A DNA stretch of 46,462 bases. Origin: Leucogyrophana mollusca. Its lineage: Eukaryota > Basidiomycota > Agaricomycetes > Boletales. Of the stretch, positions 1 to 12,288 are shown one piece after another (position 1 is the stretch's first letter; the number at the start of each line of letters is the position of its first letter). Under the pieces are notes generated by a model, which worked only from the letters and a program-made list of their open reading frames with translations, had not been told where the DNA came from and did not search any database. The position numbers and the translations under genes were made by a program. The stretch is taken from NCBI GenBank assembly GCA_021014945.1, contig MU266553.1, positions 1-46,462 on the forward strand. The letters are read 5' to 3'.

Positions 1-702
1 GAAGGAAAGACGTACCATAACACAGTTGCGCCCATGAGTTGTTGGCTTCGTCTGCACAGACGTTCCCCACGACGCTGAAGCTGCTTGGTGTGTGCGCTGT
101 ACTCATCAATTTGGAATTATCATTATGCACCACTGAAAAAACTGCCCGGAGTGCTTGGGGGACGCTTACCGTAACCTCACGGCATTCGTCCGGACTTCAA
201 AGAAGCACGATTTTTGGGAACCGAGGTACTTCGGAGGGGTAACAGGGGACTACAGACTCATTCTGAGCGGATGAGTCGGCTATACCAGCAGGTACGTCCG
301 TGGCTGCCCCTCCAGCCAGCCGTGCAAGCAACCCAAGCCACGTCCAGTTGTTAATGCTTATGACATCAGTAAGGTAGATCTTGCTAACAAGTTCGGTATT
401 GAGCGTTACTGAGGCATGTGTTCATCGTAACGATGAAAAGGCTACGTACATATCTTGAGCCTCCGATGCATGAACGACCCAAGTAAGTATATCGGGTTAT
501 AAATAAACAAATCAGAGAATGCGACGGCGAGTGGTGATTCAAGTCCACAGAGTATATGTATGTATGTAGTGACAAGATGAAGTATGCGTCTTATTATTCT
601 TACCCTAGCGAAGGTCTAGCGTCTACAGTATATACTATCGATCTGAGTGTATGGAACCGAAAAGGACAATAAAGCTGAAATGCAAGCTTCAAGCATGGTG
701 TG
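1..702. other. Intergenic stretch, possibly holding part of a minus-strand gene
   Basis: No complete gene is visible. On the minus strand there are short open stretches next to good splice donors, for example one ending with a GTACGT donor near position 14 and another ending with GTAAGC near 170. This would fit exons of a minus-strand gene that leaves the window on the left. No domain is recognisable and the frames do not join convincingly, so no CDS is called. The part from about 380 to 702 also contains the 3' flank of the TBC gene. Confidence 0.25.
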
Positions 703-3700
703 CTATGATACGAGTTGTCTGAGCACAGTAACGTGTGCGCTTCGTCTCTTCTCGAGATCGACATGGGTGATGGAGGAGCGAAGATCAAGTTCCAGCTTGA
801 CAAGAGGCAGCTTCAAAGTCAAGTTGATCAGACAAGAAAGGAACACTCACCTGAAGGAGCTTGTCCGGCTGCCACATGCGTGTTGGCAAGTTCTCTAGAG
901 CAACATAAACCGCCGATATGGATTCACACTCTAATAGCTCCTGCTCGTTGCTGCGCAAAATCCCAAATGCAACCCGAAACAGGACGTCGAGACCATCCAC
1001 GAGGAATACGTCCCACACTCTAAAGAGAGTCTAAGCGAGACAATCGGGAATCAGTGTGGATAGCTCGTACAACGACAAGCCGGCATACCTCGATTGGAAG
1101 ACAGTCAGTAAAAAGGGACAAGAACCACGAGAAACATATCGCTGGAAGGTCTACGCCAAGATTTGCCAGATGGGCGTGGAGTTTTGGAGTAAATTCCCGA
1201 ACGTAGTCGAGAAGGACTAGGGGACATGCACGGGAGGGGAGAAGTGACGGCGAGAAAAAGTCCTCAGGCAAGATACGCTCTATGATGGCAGAAAGCACCC
1301 AAAAGGCCTCTTCTTCATCGGCGTGCACTAATAGAAGAGTAGACGTCACTAGATTCATTCCTTGGCAGTATCCGACAGCAGGGTTGCGTCTGCGGACCAT
1401 AATGATAATGCATCGTCAGCAAGTTGGACTCGAGAGACGGGAGTCATCTCACCGGCTATACGCCGTCAGCACTCTCCGCAACTTCTGGACTCCAGCGCCG
1501 TCACCCCCAAAGAAGATATTAAGAGGCATCGTCCTCCCAACGTCTTTCTCGATCTCCAAAGAAACGAGGTCATGTGTATCAACCTGAAGCAGTAGATCAC
1601 CGAATAATCCTGGTTCACGCATCTCCAGCCCCCCACTACACTCCATCCAAACTTTGGAGCGATATATCAGAGGAATGCCACCGCGAACCAACTTGTCAAA
1701 CTCTTTTCTTTCATCTCGGTTTGATGACAAGCCCAGCTGAGCGAACCCAATCAATCCCTCGCTGTGAGAGAGTTCCTCTTCTTCTACTGCAGTGCCGAGC
1801 CCAAGTAGTATAGCAGCGCCGCCTCCCGCCGAAGATGAGGCCATTGCGGACGGATTTGGAGATTTCGCTACCTTGGCCTTACTCCGCTGCCTTACGAGCA
1901 CATCCCATTCCTTCCTCTGAGCACTTTGCCGCTGGTCGTGTATCCTGGTCAAGTCATCTAACAACCGACGGATGGTGTTTGCGCAGGTGTGCTGCGGTGT
2001 GCCCGAGCTCACGGACAATACTGACGTGCTCGGTGTAGCGGTGGCGAGAGGAGGTGGTATTGGGGACGTGACGGTCGATGAGCGAGTTCTACCTTTAGAA
2101 GAGGATGGAGATGCTCCACGTGACCGGGAAGATGAAATTGTACTATTTCCTCCGGGCGGCGAAGACGATGACGAGGCATCACCGCGAGCAGTGGCACGTA
2201 CGGGCGTCGTCTCTTCACCCGAACACTCGCATGGATCTTTCACAATCTCGATCAGACCTTTCTGCGCGTCGTCATCCTCATCGGACCAACTATTACTCTC
2301 CTTCCGGTCTGCAATCTTAACCCCAGTGAGGCACGCAGGAGCAGTACTACCACATTCTTTGGCGCGAATGAGCAGTAGCGTGTCGTACTGCGAAATGTCG
2401 TAGATGAAACCATAACGATCCGTGAGGGGCTCCCGGCTCCCGTCCCCGTGATAGATGTTGAAACGAGAGGCTGGGTTTGGCAATGATATAGTGAAATGAA
2501 AGTCCGGGGCTGTGAGAGGGGTATACCTCTGGGAAAGATAGTGGGTTGGGGGCTTGGACATCGCGGGAATGATGGATTCAAGGGGTACAGAGCCCGGTTT
2601 GTTGGCGGGGGCTTGAGGAGGAATAGGGCTGTTGTTCACACGTGCGTTCGACGAACCGTTTTCGTGGGCAGCAGAGCCTTTCAACGCTCCATCTGCAGGA
2701 AGAGAAGGTTTTCTCTGTTGCTGGGGCATAAATGACCCAAACATTGGAGAGCTGAAAGGAGAGGGGATAGCGGTTTGCGGTCGAGACTTCCTCCTCGTAT
2801 TCGGCTTTCCATGGGCAGTTAGTGTGCGGTTCAAGGCGGTAGAAGCATCAGCTCCTTCTGCATGACTGAGAGTTGCGCGAACGGTCAGCTGTTCTCTCTT
2901 CTCCGCCCCGCCGTATTTCTGGCCTTTCTTCTCTTTGGGTTTCAGGGGCTCTTTGAAAGTGATGTGTTGGTCTCGCGCGTTCTGCACAAGCTGAAGAGCC
3001 AAGGCTGCTATGAGGGCACCAGTATCCCTCCCTTGGTCAGCTAGAATGCTTCCAGAATCTGAGGTCATTATGCGGGTAGCGTGGGCGATAGCTCGTAAGG
3101 ATGAACCCTGTGGCGGTCTCTCTTCTAACATCGTCGGAGATTGGACTGACGAGTCCGCATTCGCATCAAATGGCTCCTCGGAATTTGTGAGTTGAGGGTC
3201 TGCCGGTGCAACAGATAACACGGTGAGGACTGGGGATGAGGTAATAGACTGTTCATGAACGTCTTCTGGAGGTACGACAGGCGGAGGTTCTGTCACTGTC
3301 TTCATGTGTCGACGTTGTTTCACAACAGAGGACTGCGCTGGGTTGAGAATTGAAATCCCTAACGTCTCGAAAACGCTCCGTCCGGCCTTTCTGCGCGAGA
3401 TACGGTTAGATGGTTCTGAAGCGGGAGATGGGACACTACTGTGATCATGACTCGGAGAAGGGTTACGTGGAGAGTCTTTGTCCGTATTTTCTGAGCCTTC
3501 TTTGATCGAGAGAGCTGGGGTACCGCGAGCGTGCTGGGGTTTCCCTTTTGACCACCAATTGCCCATCCAATCACCAATGGATACCTTTCCATGGTGACTA
3601 TCTCGAGTGGCTGCGTCAGGGCTATCGTGCACCTCGGAGTTTGCGGGAGGCACCGGTTCAGCCATCAGACCGTCCGGTATGACAGGCGTCTCGGAAACTT

Positions 3701-4718
3701 GAACTGGCTCGGCGGATTTGGAGGGCTGTGGACCAACCTCCTGCACATGCGTGGGCGAGGGCAAAAGCTTTGACGCTGAAGGTGTTGCGGAGTCATCCGG
3801 GGTGGGGCGTGATAAAGTCACTTCGTCTGCAATGGCCTCCGTCAAGGAGGTTTTGAGCGACTGAGGTATTTATGAGCGCGTGTGAAAGAATTTGATACAT
3901 CTAAATCTTACCGAAATGCTTTCCTGACGTTGGACACGACGGCGACGCTCGTCATCGTCCGTGAATATAGACTGTATGACACGTCCGGCCACTTCCCGCT
4001 CGGACGGCTGTAGCTCCTCGAGGAGAGCTTCTGCGCGTTTCTTACTTGCGGCTACCTTCTCTTGCAACAGCCGTCTATTCTCCTCGAGTTCCACCCGAGC
4101 GAGCGTCAGGCCGTTCAGTGCAGAGGACAAAACCCGCAGAGCGGTGTGATATGGATGACTGTCGACATCAGATTGGGATGCGGCGGAACCAAGTGTCGCC
4201 ATCGCAGACCGGATAGCTTCATCCGAGTATTCATGCCATCGGTTGGCAAGCACCAGCGCTGACACTGACGACGGAACCCCAGGTAACCCAACATTAGGTA
4301 GAAATGAATTGCTCCTGGGTGCACCAGGACTGGGTGGGGCTAAATAACTGGAATCGCAGGACTGGCCTTCAATGAAGAGAGGAGTCTGTGTAGATCTCGG
4401 GGGATGGTGGTCCCAGAGAGAAGCCAGCGAATTAGAGGATGGTCTTCGTTCGGCCACCCGCGCGTCGGCTGTCCCCAATCTCTCGAGTTTCCCAAAACTG
4501 CGGATACTACTGTCCCACTTCGCCCCGTTGGGACCACCACCGACGTCAGGCTCTCCGAGTTTTTCAAGCTGGGCTTTCAGGCTAAAATAGTTGGTTGGAG
4601 GCCTTGCATCCTCTGTATCCTGCGTACCACGCGTTCGCCGTCCACGAGATGGCAATTCCTCTGGTGAAAGGGGGTGCGATTGTACAGGAGTAATGGGATG
4701 CAAAGACGAAGATGCCAT
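703..4718 (-). CDS. TBC-domain Rab GTPase-activating protein
   Basis: Model: complement(join(703..810,851..1030,1089..1389,1453..3860,3912..4718)), 1267 aa, in frame across all four short introns. The C-terminal third is a TBC domain (about residues 985-1245). It shows the motif A tryptophan (YRSKVW), the arginine finger in IEKDVGR (IxxDxxR) and the glutamine finger in GYCQGMN (YxQ), followed by LPIETLFRVWDVF and a final helix with HVDLEKRR. Both catalytic fingers are present, so it should stimulate GTP hydrolysis by a Rab in membrane traffic. The first 950 residues are Ser/Pro-rich and mostly disordered, with a short coiled coil near residues 200-250 and one more ordered block containing YGFIYDISQYDTLLLIRA. 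The Rab partner cannot be read from sequence. The start is the first ATG of an open exon and faces COA6 head to head. The last intron is only 40 nt. Confidence 0.9.
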
Positions 4719-4968
4719 CGTTTAACTGGACAAGATATCCAACATTATTCCAGCTTAGTTTCCTGGATGCAATGTCGCAACTTGATGAATTTTATTATAG
4801 CAGAAACCCTACAGCACCGTGACCAAGGTAAAACAGGCGCTCAGATCGTGGGAAATACATACCGTGCACCTTGGCGGCTACCTTTCCACCGTGACACCGA
4901 CGGTCCGAATCTGCAATTCGGACGCCAGCCACAAGGACTGCCTACTAACTACTGGAGACTGATTATCC
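4719..4968. promoter_or_regulatory. Bidirectional promoter region, TBC gene / COA6
   Basis: These 250 bp separate the start codons of two divergent housekeeping genes and must carry both promoters and both 5' leaders. I see no clear TATA box or other element. Confidence 0.5.
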
Positions 4969-5336
4969 ATGGGCTGGTTTGGTAGCTCGAAGCCAGAACA
5001 GGCCTCTGCTGCATCTAGGCAAGATCGCCAGAAATGCTGGGAAGCCAGGGATGCTTACTTCGACTGCCTTGACCGCGCTGGAGTGCTGAAAGCCGGAGAC
5101 GAGGGAACAGCCTGCAAACAATCAAAGACGCAGTACGAAGATAACTGTGCCAAAAGCTGGGTGCGTAGCGCCTTCGAGTTCTTGGCTGTATGCCGTTGTA
5201 TTGCAACGTGCTGATGCGGCAGCGCCGTCAACAGATAGAATATTTTAATAAACGACGGATCTTGGCTGAAAAGCAGAAGGACATGCTCGCTCAATCAAAA
5301 AACCAAGCTCAGGATGCTAAGAAGAAGGCCACCTGA
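4969..5336 (+). CDS. COA6: Cytochrome c oxidase assembly factor 6 (COA6)-like protein
   Basis: Model: join(4969..5160,5235..5336), 97 aa. The protein has the COX6B/COA6 CHCH pattern: a CX9C helix (CWEARDAYFDC) and a CX10C helix (CKQSKTQYEDNC), followed across the intron by SWIEYFNKRR. That CX9C-CX10C spacing and the following motif are typical of COA6, an intermembrane-space factor that helps deliver copper to the CuA site of cytochrome oxidase subunit 2. There is no N-terminal presequence, as expected for proteins imported through the Mia40 disulfide relay. The C-terminal 25 residues form a charged Lys/Gln-rich helix. The intron begins GTGCGT and ends CAACAG; reading through it would hit a stop, so splicing is required for the conserved IEYF segment. 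Confidence 0.92.
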
Positions 5337-6610
5337 TGATTATACGTACAACTGTTCGATGCACACAGTCGTGATGTTTCAACTATAAAGGTGCGCTTCA
5401 CCATGTGGATCTGTGTTCAACATCCACTCACATCTGATACCAATTCATTCGACCCAGCCATTCTGAGCACCGCTGTCATTTAAATGACAGCGTTTCCTTT
5501 CTCCCCGTTGATCCTCCCACTCCTCTGGCCGAATAGACTTCGTGGGAATCAATGTTTCATGATCCCGGTTTCTCGGCGTTTCATCGTGCGTCAAACCCCC
5601 CATCAGCATAGAAGTTGCCTGTATTTTGGTCTGTGGCCCAATCGACTGCGGTGATGTGTTCCACTTTTGGACCTTTGCCTGACCACAGCGGGCTCGATTC
5701 CCTCCTGTTGCAAAGCCAGTAGTGCTTCAATCGCTGGATGTCAGTCGTCTGCGTCCAGCACGCAATTTTTTCTAAAAAGTTCCGTACACCGGATGGGGAC
5801 CCCACTCACAAGTCACGAGTTCCATTTGTGATCCACGAATGACATCTTATCTCTGTAACCTCTCGTTTCAAACATCTGAAATCTGAAGTTATCCCCTTCA
5901 CAGCCTTTGTCAGATGTTCCGTTGAGTAACCGCCATCGTCTTCTTCGGGCGCGTGTTCATCAGATAGCATTCCATCACGTGGATATGTAAGTGCGACCTA
6001 TTACCCACTTCCTGATCGCCTTTCTCCACCATTGACCCTCGGCCTTCGGCCTTCTCATGCAGGTGTACGCCCCGTATCAAATGCACAGAGCTTTTAATAA
6101 ACTCTCAAACGTTTGGCTATGTTGCGAAGTAACTTCAGCCCGAAGTCAGGCGCAGTAACTGAGACTCATTAAGTACTAGACATAGACAGGACTCCGTCTT
6201 ATTCTCAAGGACTACGAGTCGTGAGTCCCTCCAAGCGCTAGTCCCATTTGTGCCCGTGCTCCTCTCCAGTTCTTTTCTAGGCTATCTGCACACGCACCGC
6301 TCGCCGTCTTGCACTTCTCATGGGAACTTGGTATCGGAAGCGCCAAAGCATGACTCAGACACGGCGGAGTCTCGTTGCACAGTGCCTGGTTTATCTAGAC
6401 GCGTTTCTCCCAAAGGAACTCAGCACAGGAATCATCTTGATCTGTGCTATCCTTATCCGCCCCGCTTCTAATAGTAACTTTGCGCCGAACAGCCGCTGCG
6501 TTACTCCGGTGGATTGATCTGAACTTGAACTTGAATTGCAGGTGCATATAACCCTCCCTACCCGAATGACGGTCCCTCAGACTCAACACGTTTGAGCGAC
6601 CCGAAAAATC
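5337..6610. other. Intergenic region with one possible gene relic
   Basis: No intact gene. Around 5581-5745 on the minus strand two overlapping frames look protein-like: one reads IEALLALQQEGIEP after a CATCCAG acceptor, the other ends VEHITAVDWATD and NFYADGGFDAR before a stop. They are in different frames, suggesting a frameshifted remnant of an enzyme. I cannot name the family. The rest (5.8-6.6 kb) shows nothing I can support. Confidence 0.3.
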
Positions 6611-7485
6611 ATGCCCTGGCATAAGGCAAGAGATTGGGCATCTAGCGTCGAATATTCAACTCTTTTCCATTCCGGCCTTCGTGCTATCTCCCGACGCCCG
6701 CCCCCACAGAGTCAGGCCATTGCGGTGACGCCCCCCGCAGAGAAACGATCAAGGCGCTCTTCCGTTATCTCGCTTTCTTCCCGCTTGTTAAGAAGGGGCA
6801 ACCGGACGGGGAAGGACAGTCAGAGTCCTGCCTCATCAGCCAGCTCTAGTCATCCAGCTTCTCGCACAGAGAAAGCTGTGCGCGCTCGGCCCTCATCGAT
6901 GTTCGTCCGCTCGACCAAAGAGTTGTCAGACCTGTGGTCTGCGGGCGGAAATCTGTTCCCAGGCGACGAATCCCAGAAGTTCATGTGCGCGCACCTTGTG
7001 ATTCCTCGCATGTATACTGATATTTTCTTTGATGCAGGCAGGATAACCTAGACGAAATTTTGCCGCGTATGGCTGATCATGTTGATCCATTCTCGTCGTC
7101 ACCGGGGTCGCGATCATTCTTTGTGACCTTAGGGGATCAAGCGTCCCCTAACGCCAATAGGCAATCATTTCTATCCCTCTCTTCGAATTCACCAGAGATC
7201 CTGCAACGACCACTCCCCCGCCGCGGACGACCGATATCGACACAGACCATGCCCCTCCCCTCGAGTAGGTCTTCGGTTCGGCACCGATCTCGCGACAGGC
7301 GAGAGAGATTTGATTCAGCTTGGATGCTGGAGGAGTCGAGTCCGGAATTGGCAGCGCAAGAGGACAGCGATCACATTGATATTCTAGATCTGACGTTTGA
7401 CGGCGGTGACGAGGCAGACTGGCGTCAATTCCATGTCAACTGGTTGCAAAATGACCCTTCATTTCAGCCGACCGTAGATGCGTAA
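6611..7485 (+). CDS. Uncharacterised Ser/Arg-rich protein, 271 aa
   Basis: Model: join(6611..6978,7038..7485). The donor GTTCATG and acceptor GATGCAG restore a single frame through QKQDNLDEILPRMADH. Without splicing the first exon meets a stop soon after. No known domain is seen. The N-terminal 150 residues are Ser/Arg/Pro-rich with several RRSS-type basic clusters, and the C-terminus is acidic, ending with a Trp-containing segment (DWRQFHVNWLQNDP). The acidic block contains HIDILDLTFDGG, which matches the hydrophobic-hydrophobic-D-L-T form of a SUMO-interaction motif. Basic clusters plus such a motif would suit a nuclear protein, but this is inference. An additional upstream exon cannot be excluded. 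Confidence 0.7.
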
Positions 7486-8092
7486 TAGAAAAATCCTTCC
7501 AAAACAACACTTTCAATCAGTATTAAAAATCTACCTTCTATTTAAATTTTTATCACCTGTATTCCATAGCTGCATTTGCTTTACATCTAGGTCCGTACTT
7601 ACAGGCTTGCTGTACGATATTTTACTAATGCATTGTACCAATACTAATGCTAGTGTGCGCGACGCCGTGTTCCAGGGTCGGAGGACATGGCGAGCGATGG
7701 TCGAATGACCAAGTATGGTTGGAGTGCAGGAAGGTGAGCAATGAGCATGAGGGACCGATGTGACACTGAGTCCATATGCATCCATCAGACACTATACAGG
7801 ACCTCCACGGCCTCCGCCCCTAAGTAAGCTGTTGGGTCATCGCAGCCCATTGACGAAAAGGGAATGAATGAGAAAAGTCCATTATTGCAGTCCGTGTGCA
7901 TTAAGTATCGAGAACTATTCAACGCGTCGTGTGTAGGTAGGTCCGTGCAGGGTAGGCGAAGCAAGACGAGCGAATGACGTAGGTGAACAGTCAATCAACG
8001 AGGTAGCTGATATGCAAAGGTAAGTAAAACGGAATGCCATTAAGGCGTGATAAGTCATGCAAGAATCCGAAAGTCAAGTCCCAGATGCACCC
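7486..8092. other. Intergenic region, convergent 3' flanks
   Basis: This lies between the 3' ends of the 271-aa gene and the GPI-glycoprotein gene. AT-rich sequence at 7500-7630 is consistent with a 3' UTR and poly(A) signals (AATATT/ATTAAA-like). No gene is seen. Confidence 0.5.
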
Positions 8093-9451
8093 TCACGACA
8101 AGAACGCCATTGCAAACAACACCCCGGCAGCCCCCGCAACAGTCGAGACACCCAGCGCGCCAGCTCCGTTCGACGTCCCACTTGGCGCCGCGGCACCTCC
8201 GCTCTTCGAGCCCGAGGGCTTCGCGCTGCCCGTAGGCTGTGCGCTCCCGCTCGCCCCAGTCGGCGCCGGCAATCCCGTATAGAGCTGCGCACTCTGGTAG
8301 GTAACACAGCTACTCGAGCTCGGGACAACCGGAGTGTACGGCACGCTCGAGATCGGGCCCAGCGATTCAGGGGGCTGGAAGTACGTCATCGTTGCGCCGT
8401 TGGAGGTGTACACTCCCACAGGCGTCATGTCGTCGCCCTGGCAAACTTCGAACGTGCCGTTCTGTGCGTTGTTTGGCGCATTATATGCGCACCCGAGGCG
8501 GTCATAGATGTTCTGGCAGAGAGCTTGTTGGTTTGTGCCGGCAGGGTCGCAGACTTTAATGCAGAAGCCATTGCCGCCCATGAAGCTGGGGAGGGGGTTT
8601 AGCAATGCGACATAACCAAGGCCGGAAGGTGCGACTTACTTCGTCCAGTCGATGACTTGCTGGTACGTGTCGTTGTTCCCGTTGTTGCTCGGGAACGCGT
8701 TCGAGTACATAAGGCCACCAAGAGGGTTACCACGCTAGTCCTTACCATCAGTTTCCCACTCCACTCCAACCACACTCAGCACTTACCAAATCGGCACCAT
8801 GCGGATCCAACTCTCCTCCATAGTCGTCCGCCGCCATGTTCAGCTTTGTCTGGTCCACGAAACCGGCAATCTGAATGTAGTTGGGCGTCTTGATATACTG
8901 GACACCGTAGAGTGTACCTTCGGGCATAAGACGCGTGCCGCGGCCGGGCTTGGTGCACCAAGCGACTTCTTGGCCCTCGGTGTCGCCGATGGTGGAGTTG
9001 GGCTTAGGTGGAGCCCATAGGCAGAAGTCTGTGCATGCCACGCGAAGAATGAAAGAAAAAGAGAAAGTAAAAAGTAAAATGATGAGACGCAGTCCGAAGT
9101 GGTGAGTGTAGGATGCGACGTACCGTCAATGTGGTTCACCATGGACGTCTGACATAGAGAATCCTGATTCTCGGTGGTGCCATTGCAGATGTTGTACCCG
9201 ATCTGAGGGCCACGGATGGCAGCGGTGTTGTAGTCGACTTGGTACGGCTGTTAAGCGTAAGGTTATTGTTAGCCGCCCATCAGACAAAAAAAAAATTGCG
9301 CAGGAGCGGAGGTAAGGAGACTTACAATCCCCGAAGGATAGGCATAGTGCTTGTCCACAAGGGGAGTCGGGTCCGCAGGATCAGGTTGGGCGCGAACAAC
9401 AGCGGCAATAGCGAGGAGTGCAGAAACAGAAGAAAGAGCGGATCGAGACAT
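8093..9451 (-). CDS. GPI-anchored secreted glycoprotein, macrophage-activating-glycoprotein type
   Basis: Model: complement(join(8093..8585,8640..8734,8784..9028,9124..9247,9326..9451)), 360 aa, all junctions in frame. It starts with a signal peptide (MSRSALSSVSALLAIAAVVRA, cleavage near residue 21). The body is Cys-rich with motifs FCLWAPPKPNS, EVAWCTKPGRGTR, GGELDPHGADLRGNP, AFPSNNGNN, FMGGNGFC and IYDRLGCAYNAPN, matching the family annotated in Agaricomycetes as macrofage activating glycoprotein. The C-terminus is a Ser/Gly/Ala/Pro-rich linker followed by a hydrophobic tail (AGAAGVLFAMAFLS), a typical GPI-attachment signal. It is expected on the outer plasma membrane or cell wall. Its biochemical role is unknown in the family. 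The start codons of this gene and the next are only 184 bp apart in divergent orientation. Confidence 0.88.
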
Positions 9452-9635
9452 TGTTCGTCTCTGTGTAGTTATTTAAGGATGAGGGTAAGTATAAGAGTGA
9501 TGTGGTTGGAGGGTTAAAACTGGGTTGACCGTTAATCCCAGCCTCAAATAGCTTTCGGCTAAGACCGACTTGTGGCTATGTCCTCCATTCCATTTCAGGC
9601 CACAACCTCCTTTCTTTCTAACCCCCACAATTACA
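9452..9635. promoter_or_regulatory. Compact bidirectional promoter
   Basis: 184 bp between the start codons of the GPI glycoprotein (minus) and the HMG-like gene (plus). A C/T-rich tract precedes the plus-strand start (9596-9630), as is common at fungal transcription starts. No TATA box is evident. Confidence 0.5.
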
Positions 9636-10268
9636 ATGACAAAAACAATCACTGGTAAGCTCGCTCAAACGTACCTGAACTAGCTCATCGAGACGTGCTC
9701 CCACAGAAACGTCTACCAAAGCAGCCACGAAGCGAGCAAACACGAAATCATCACAGGCAGGCAAGTCCCATCACGTCCTCTCACGTCACTTGGCCATCTT
9801 GCACGCGTAACTGACCACGTCGACCAATTGCTCACGCACTCACGCACACAGACAAACCGAAACGCCAACCAACTGCTTACAACCTCTTCGTCAAAGCCCA
9901 CATGAAGCCTTGGCTCGACAGCCACGAGGGCTCGAACGTTAAAGAGGCCATGAAAGAGGTAAGTCGCGTCGCGCTTAGTATGCGCGTGTATGTGTGCTTG
10001 TATGTACTTGATGTACGTGCCCCCGTACGAGTGGCTATATGCGCTCGGGAAAGTGCCAACACGTATTTTCACGCACTGATGCCTCGTTTCATGTGTTTGT
10101 ACACGTATCTATACGCGACTGACGCGTCGCCTGGCACAGATCGGAGTACTTTGGCGCGACGCACCCGAGAACCCGAATCGCGGTAAAGAGGTCAAAGCAC
10201 GGAAGCTCAAGGTCGCACCAAAGGCGATGGCTGCTGCGTCGTCCGACGTCGAGGCTAGCGACGATTGA
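9636..10268 (+). CDS. Small YABBY/HMG-box-like protein, 102 aa
   Basis: Model: join(9636..9654,9707..9760,9852..9958,10140..10268). The conserved part reads AYNLFVKAHMKPW ... VKEAMKEIGVLWRDAPENPN, the pattern of the fungal YABBY/HMG-like domain found in short nuclear proteins, so a DNA- or chromatin-binding role is plausible. The N-terminus is Lys/Thr-rich and the C-terminus ends in an acidic Ser/Asp tail, common in HMG proteins. The first coding exon is only 19 nt. Intron 2 must start with GC (GGCAAGT context) to keep frame, a GC-AG intron. The four exons sum to exactly 103 codons. Confidence 0.85.
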
Positions 10269-11762
10269 TGGCATCCCTTCTTTTTCCTTCGAATCCCCCG
10301 CGTACGCCATGTCATCACATCCTCTATGTTCATCCTGACCTCGCATACATATTCCTCCGCGCATGGTCCACCACTTCTCGCCCCAACCAACGCTCACCTC
10401 ACCCATAGACAATTTGAAAGCCTACTATCACCTCCCTAATCATTCCAGGTTAAATTCATGCACTTATATTGTGCGATAGTCCGTACTGTATCTTCGGTTT
10501 AGAGCATTACGATATTGGGACTCGTGGTGAAATATGTCGCAGTAAATAGAATACTTGCTGTATGTTAGGTTTCTGTGGAACCAACGCACCGGCCCAAGCC
10601 AGTGTCCACGTGACTGTGTACCGGGACGCGCCGTGGGACGGTGTTCGTTGTTCGTTTCAATTGGTTGTGCTGGTGCTCCGCCGCTTGTCCCCAACCAAGA
10701 GGCATAAGCCTGAATTTGTTACCTACATCCAAGTTCGAGCGAAGTTCCAGTTAGCTTCTGCTTGGTTTCCGCGACATAAAACAATTCTTCCAAAGGTCGA
10801 GACCATTCTGGACGACGAGGGGGAAATGCCGACAACCACGAATGGTATGATGTTTGTCCGGATTCTAGGACGTGAACGCATTGCCTATCGACTCGAGTCC
10901 ATCTACTTACAACGGTCGCCACCTGCATCGATCGCTACCATCAGGCTCGGAGCCGCTCGGAGGCTCCTGCCACTCCCATGCTGCTTCGCATGCTGAGCGA
11001 GACTTCGTCTCCTCGGGACAGTCCTCGCTGCTGAAGCGCTGGTTCCTGATTTGCGAACCCCAACAGGTGCTAGCCAAGTTGAAAATGACCCCGAATCATC
11101 TATCGTCGGTCGAGCGACTACGCCCGTTCTGCTCGTCTGCTCGGGGCTTGCAGTTTAGTTAAGAACACTACTCACCAGCACTCACCCAAGCTCAGGCAGT
11201 CAGGCAAACTTTGTAATGACAGTGCAGCTATCCACATGCGCGAGGGCCGGTCGAATGCACGAGTCTTCTTCAGGGTACATCCTGGTACATCTGAGCCAAT
11301 ATCAGGTAAAATAAGGTGAGCGCTCAACGCTCAACTCCTTCATTCCCCTTTGTCTAATCGTAGTTGGATGTCCTCTACTTACACCTTCTCTCCACTGTCC
11401 AGAACGTGAGGGTGTTTTTCGGCTCTCCATACCGCCACCATCCCTTTCGGTGTCTGCTGCAAGAGTGGTCCCCCCAAATCGGGTGCATCATGCATCATGA
11501 TGCTTGATCGCGCCAGCACATGCCAGGTGAGTGGCATGTGGCATTTATGACGGTTTATACGAGATTTATACGCGACCGGGTCAGTGTGGTGTCGGGGCGG
11601 GCCCCGAGCGGGCCAGGGTCCCGAGGCATATTGAGGGTATAAAATCACATTCGCTGGCCAATCTCCCCCTCCCCCCATCTTCATCAGGCCATCTGAACGA
11701 CGACTGTAACTGTCCCGTATTTTCCATCTATTTGTTGGTACTGACCCGTCCACCGACACCAG
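10269..11762. other. Intergenic region
   Basis: No gene with recognisable features. Open frames here (for example about 10.56-11.0 kb plus) lack family similarity, signal peptides or clean splice structure. The last 130 bp hold the promoter of the next gene. Confidence 0.45.
11638..11644 (+). promoter_or_regulatory. TATA box of the small secreted protein gene
   Basis: TATAAAA stands 125 bp before the start codon and is followed by a C/T-rich tract at about 11664-11690, the usual arrangement for a strongly expressed fungal secreted-protein gene. Confidence 0.6.
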
Positions 11763-12288
11763 ATGCTACTCAAGCGTGCATTCGCAGCCCTTCTCGTCGC
11801 GACTGCGGCTGTCGCTGCTCCGACTGCTAATAGCGCCAAAAGCGATAATTGTCAGAAACAACTTGCAGTTCCCACCAAGTATGGCTATGTATTCGAAGGA
11901 TTTGCGACAGCGGACTGTGGTTATAGCGGCCCAACCCTCACCAACACTTTCGAAGAGACTATAAAAGCCGGAGGCAAGGGCAAATGCCACACATTCTCCA
12001 GCGCGCTGAGTGGCAAGACGGACGGTCATACGCACGAGATGAAGTCCTTCGTGTACCGGACCAGCAAAAGCCACCCGTATCTCCTGGTGTTTTATATGGG
12101 CGATAATTGCGACGGAGGTAAGATCATTCGAAAATATATCCAACGACATCTTTGTTGGAATGTGATCTGACTGGTTGAATTTTCTAGAACAAATGTCTGT
12201 TTCAGATCGTGGATCCATACCCGATACCGGTTTCTTGGTGAAGGCCGGCGTCTGGAAGCCATTTAGATCCATGCGTGTCCACAATTAA
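11763..12288 (+). CDS. Small secreted protein, 151 aa
   Basis: Model: join(11763..12117,12188..12288). A signal peptide (MLLKRAFAALLVATAAVAA) is cleaved near residue 19. The mature part has four cysteines (NCQKQ, DCGYSG, KCHTF, NCDG), which could form two disulfides, and a short C-terminal exon ending MRVHN. Lys, Gly and His are frequent. No family is recognised. Size, signal peptide and even cysteines fit a small secreted protein of unknown role. The intron begins GTAAGA and ends TTTCTAG; read-through would replace the C-terminus. A TATA box lies upstream. Confidence 0.82.

Noticed and set aside
1972..2403. Open frames on the plus strand over the large TBC exon
   Set aside because: They mirror the Ser/Pro-rich coding sequence on the opposite strand, whose exon structure and TBC motifs are clear.
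10562..10996. 144-codon open frame on the plus strand
   Set aside because: No domain, no codon or splice evidence, no promoter element; similar open stretches occur by chance at this base composition.
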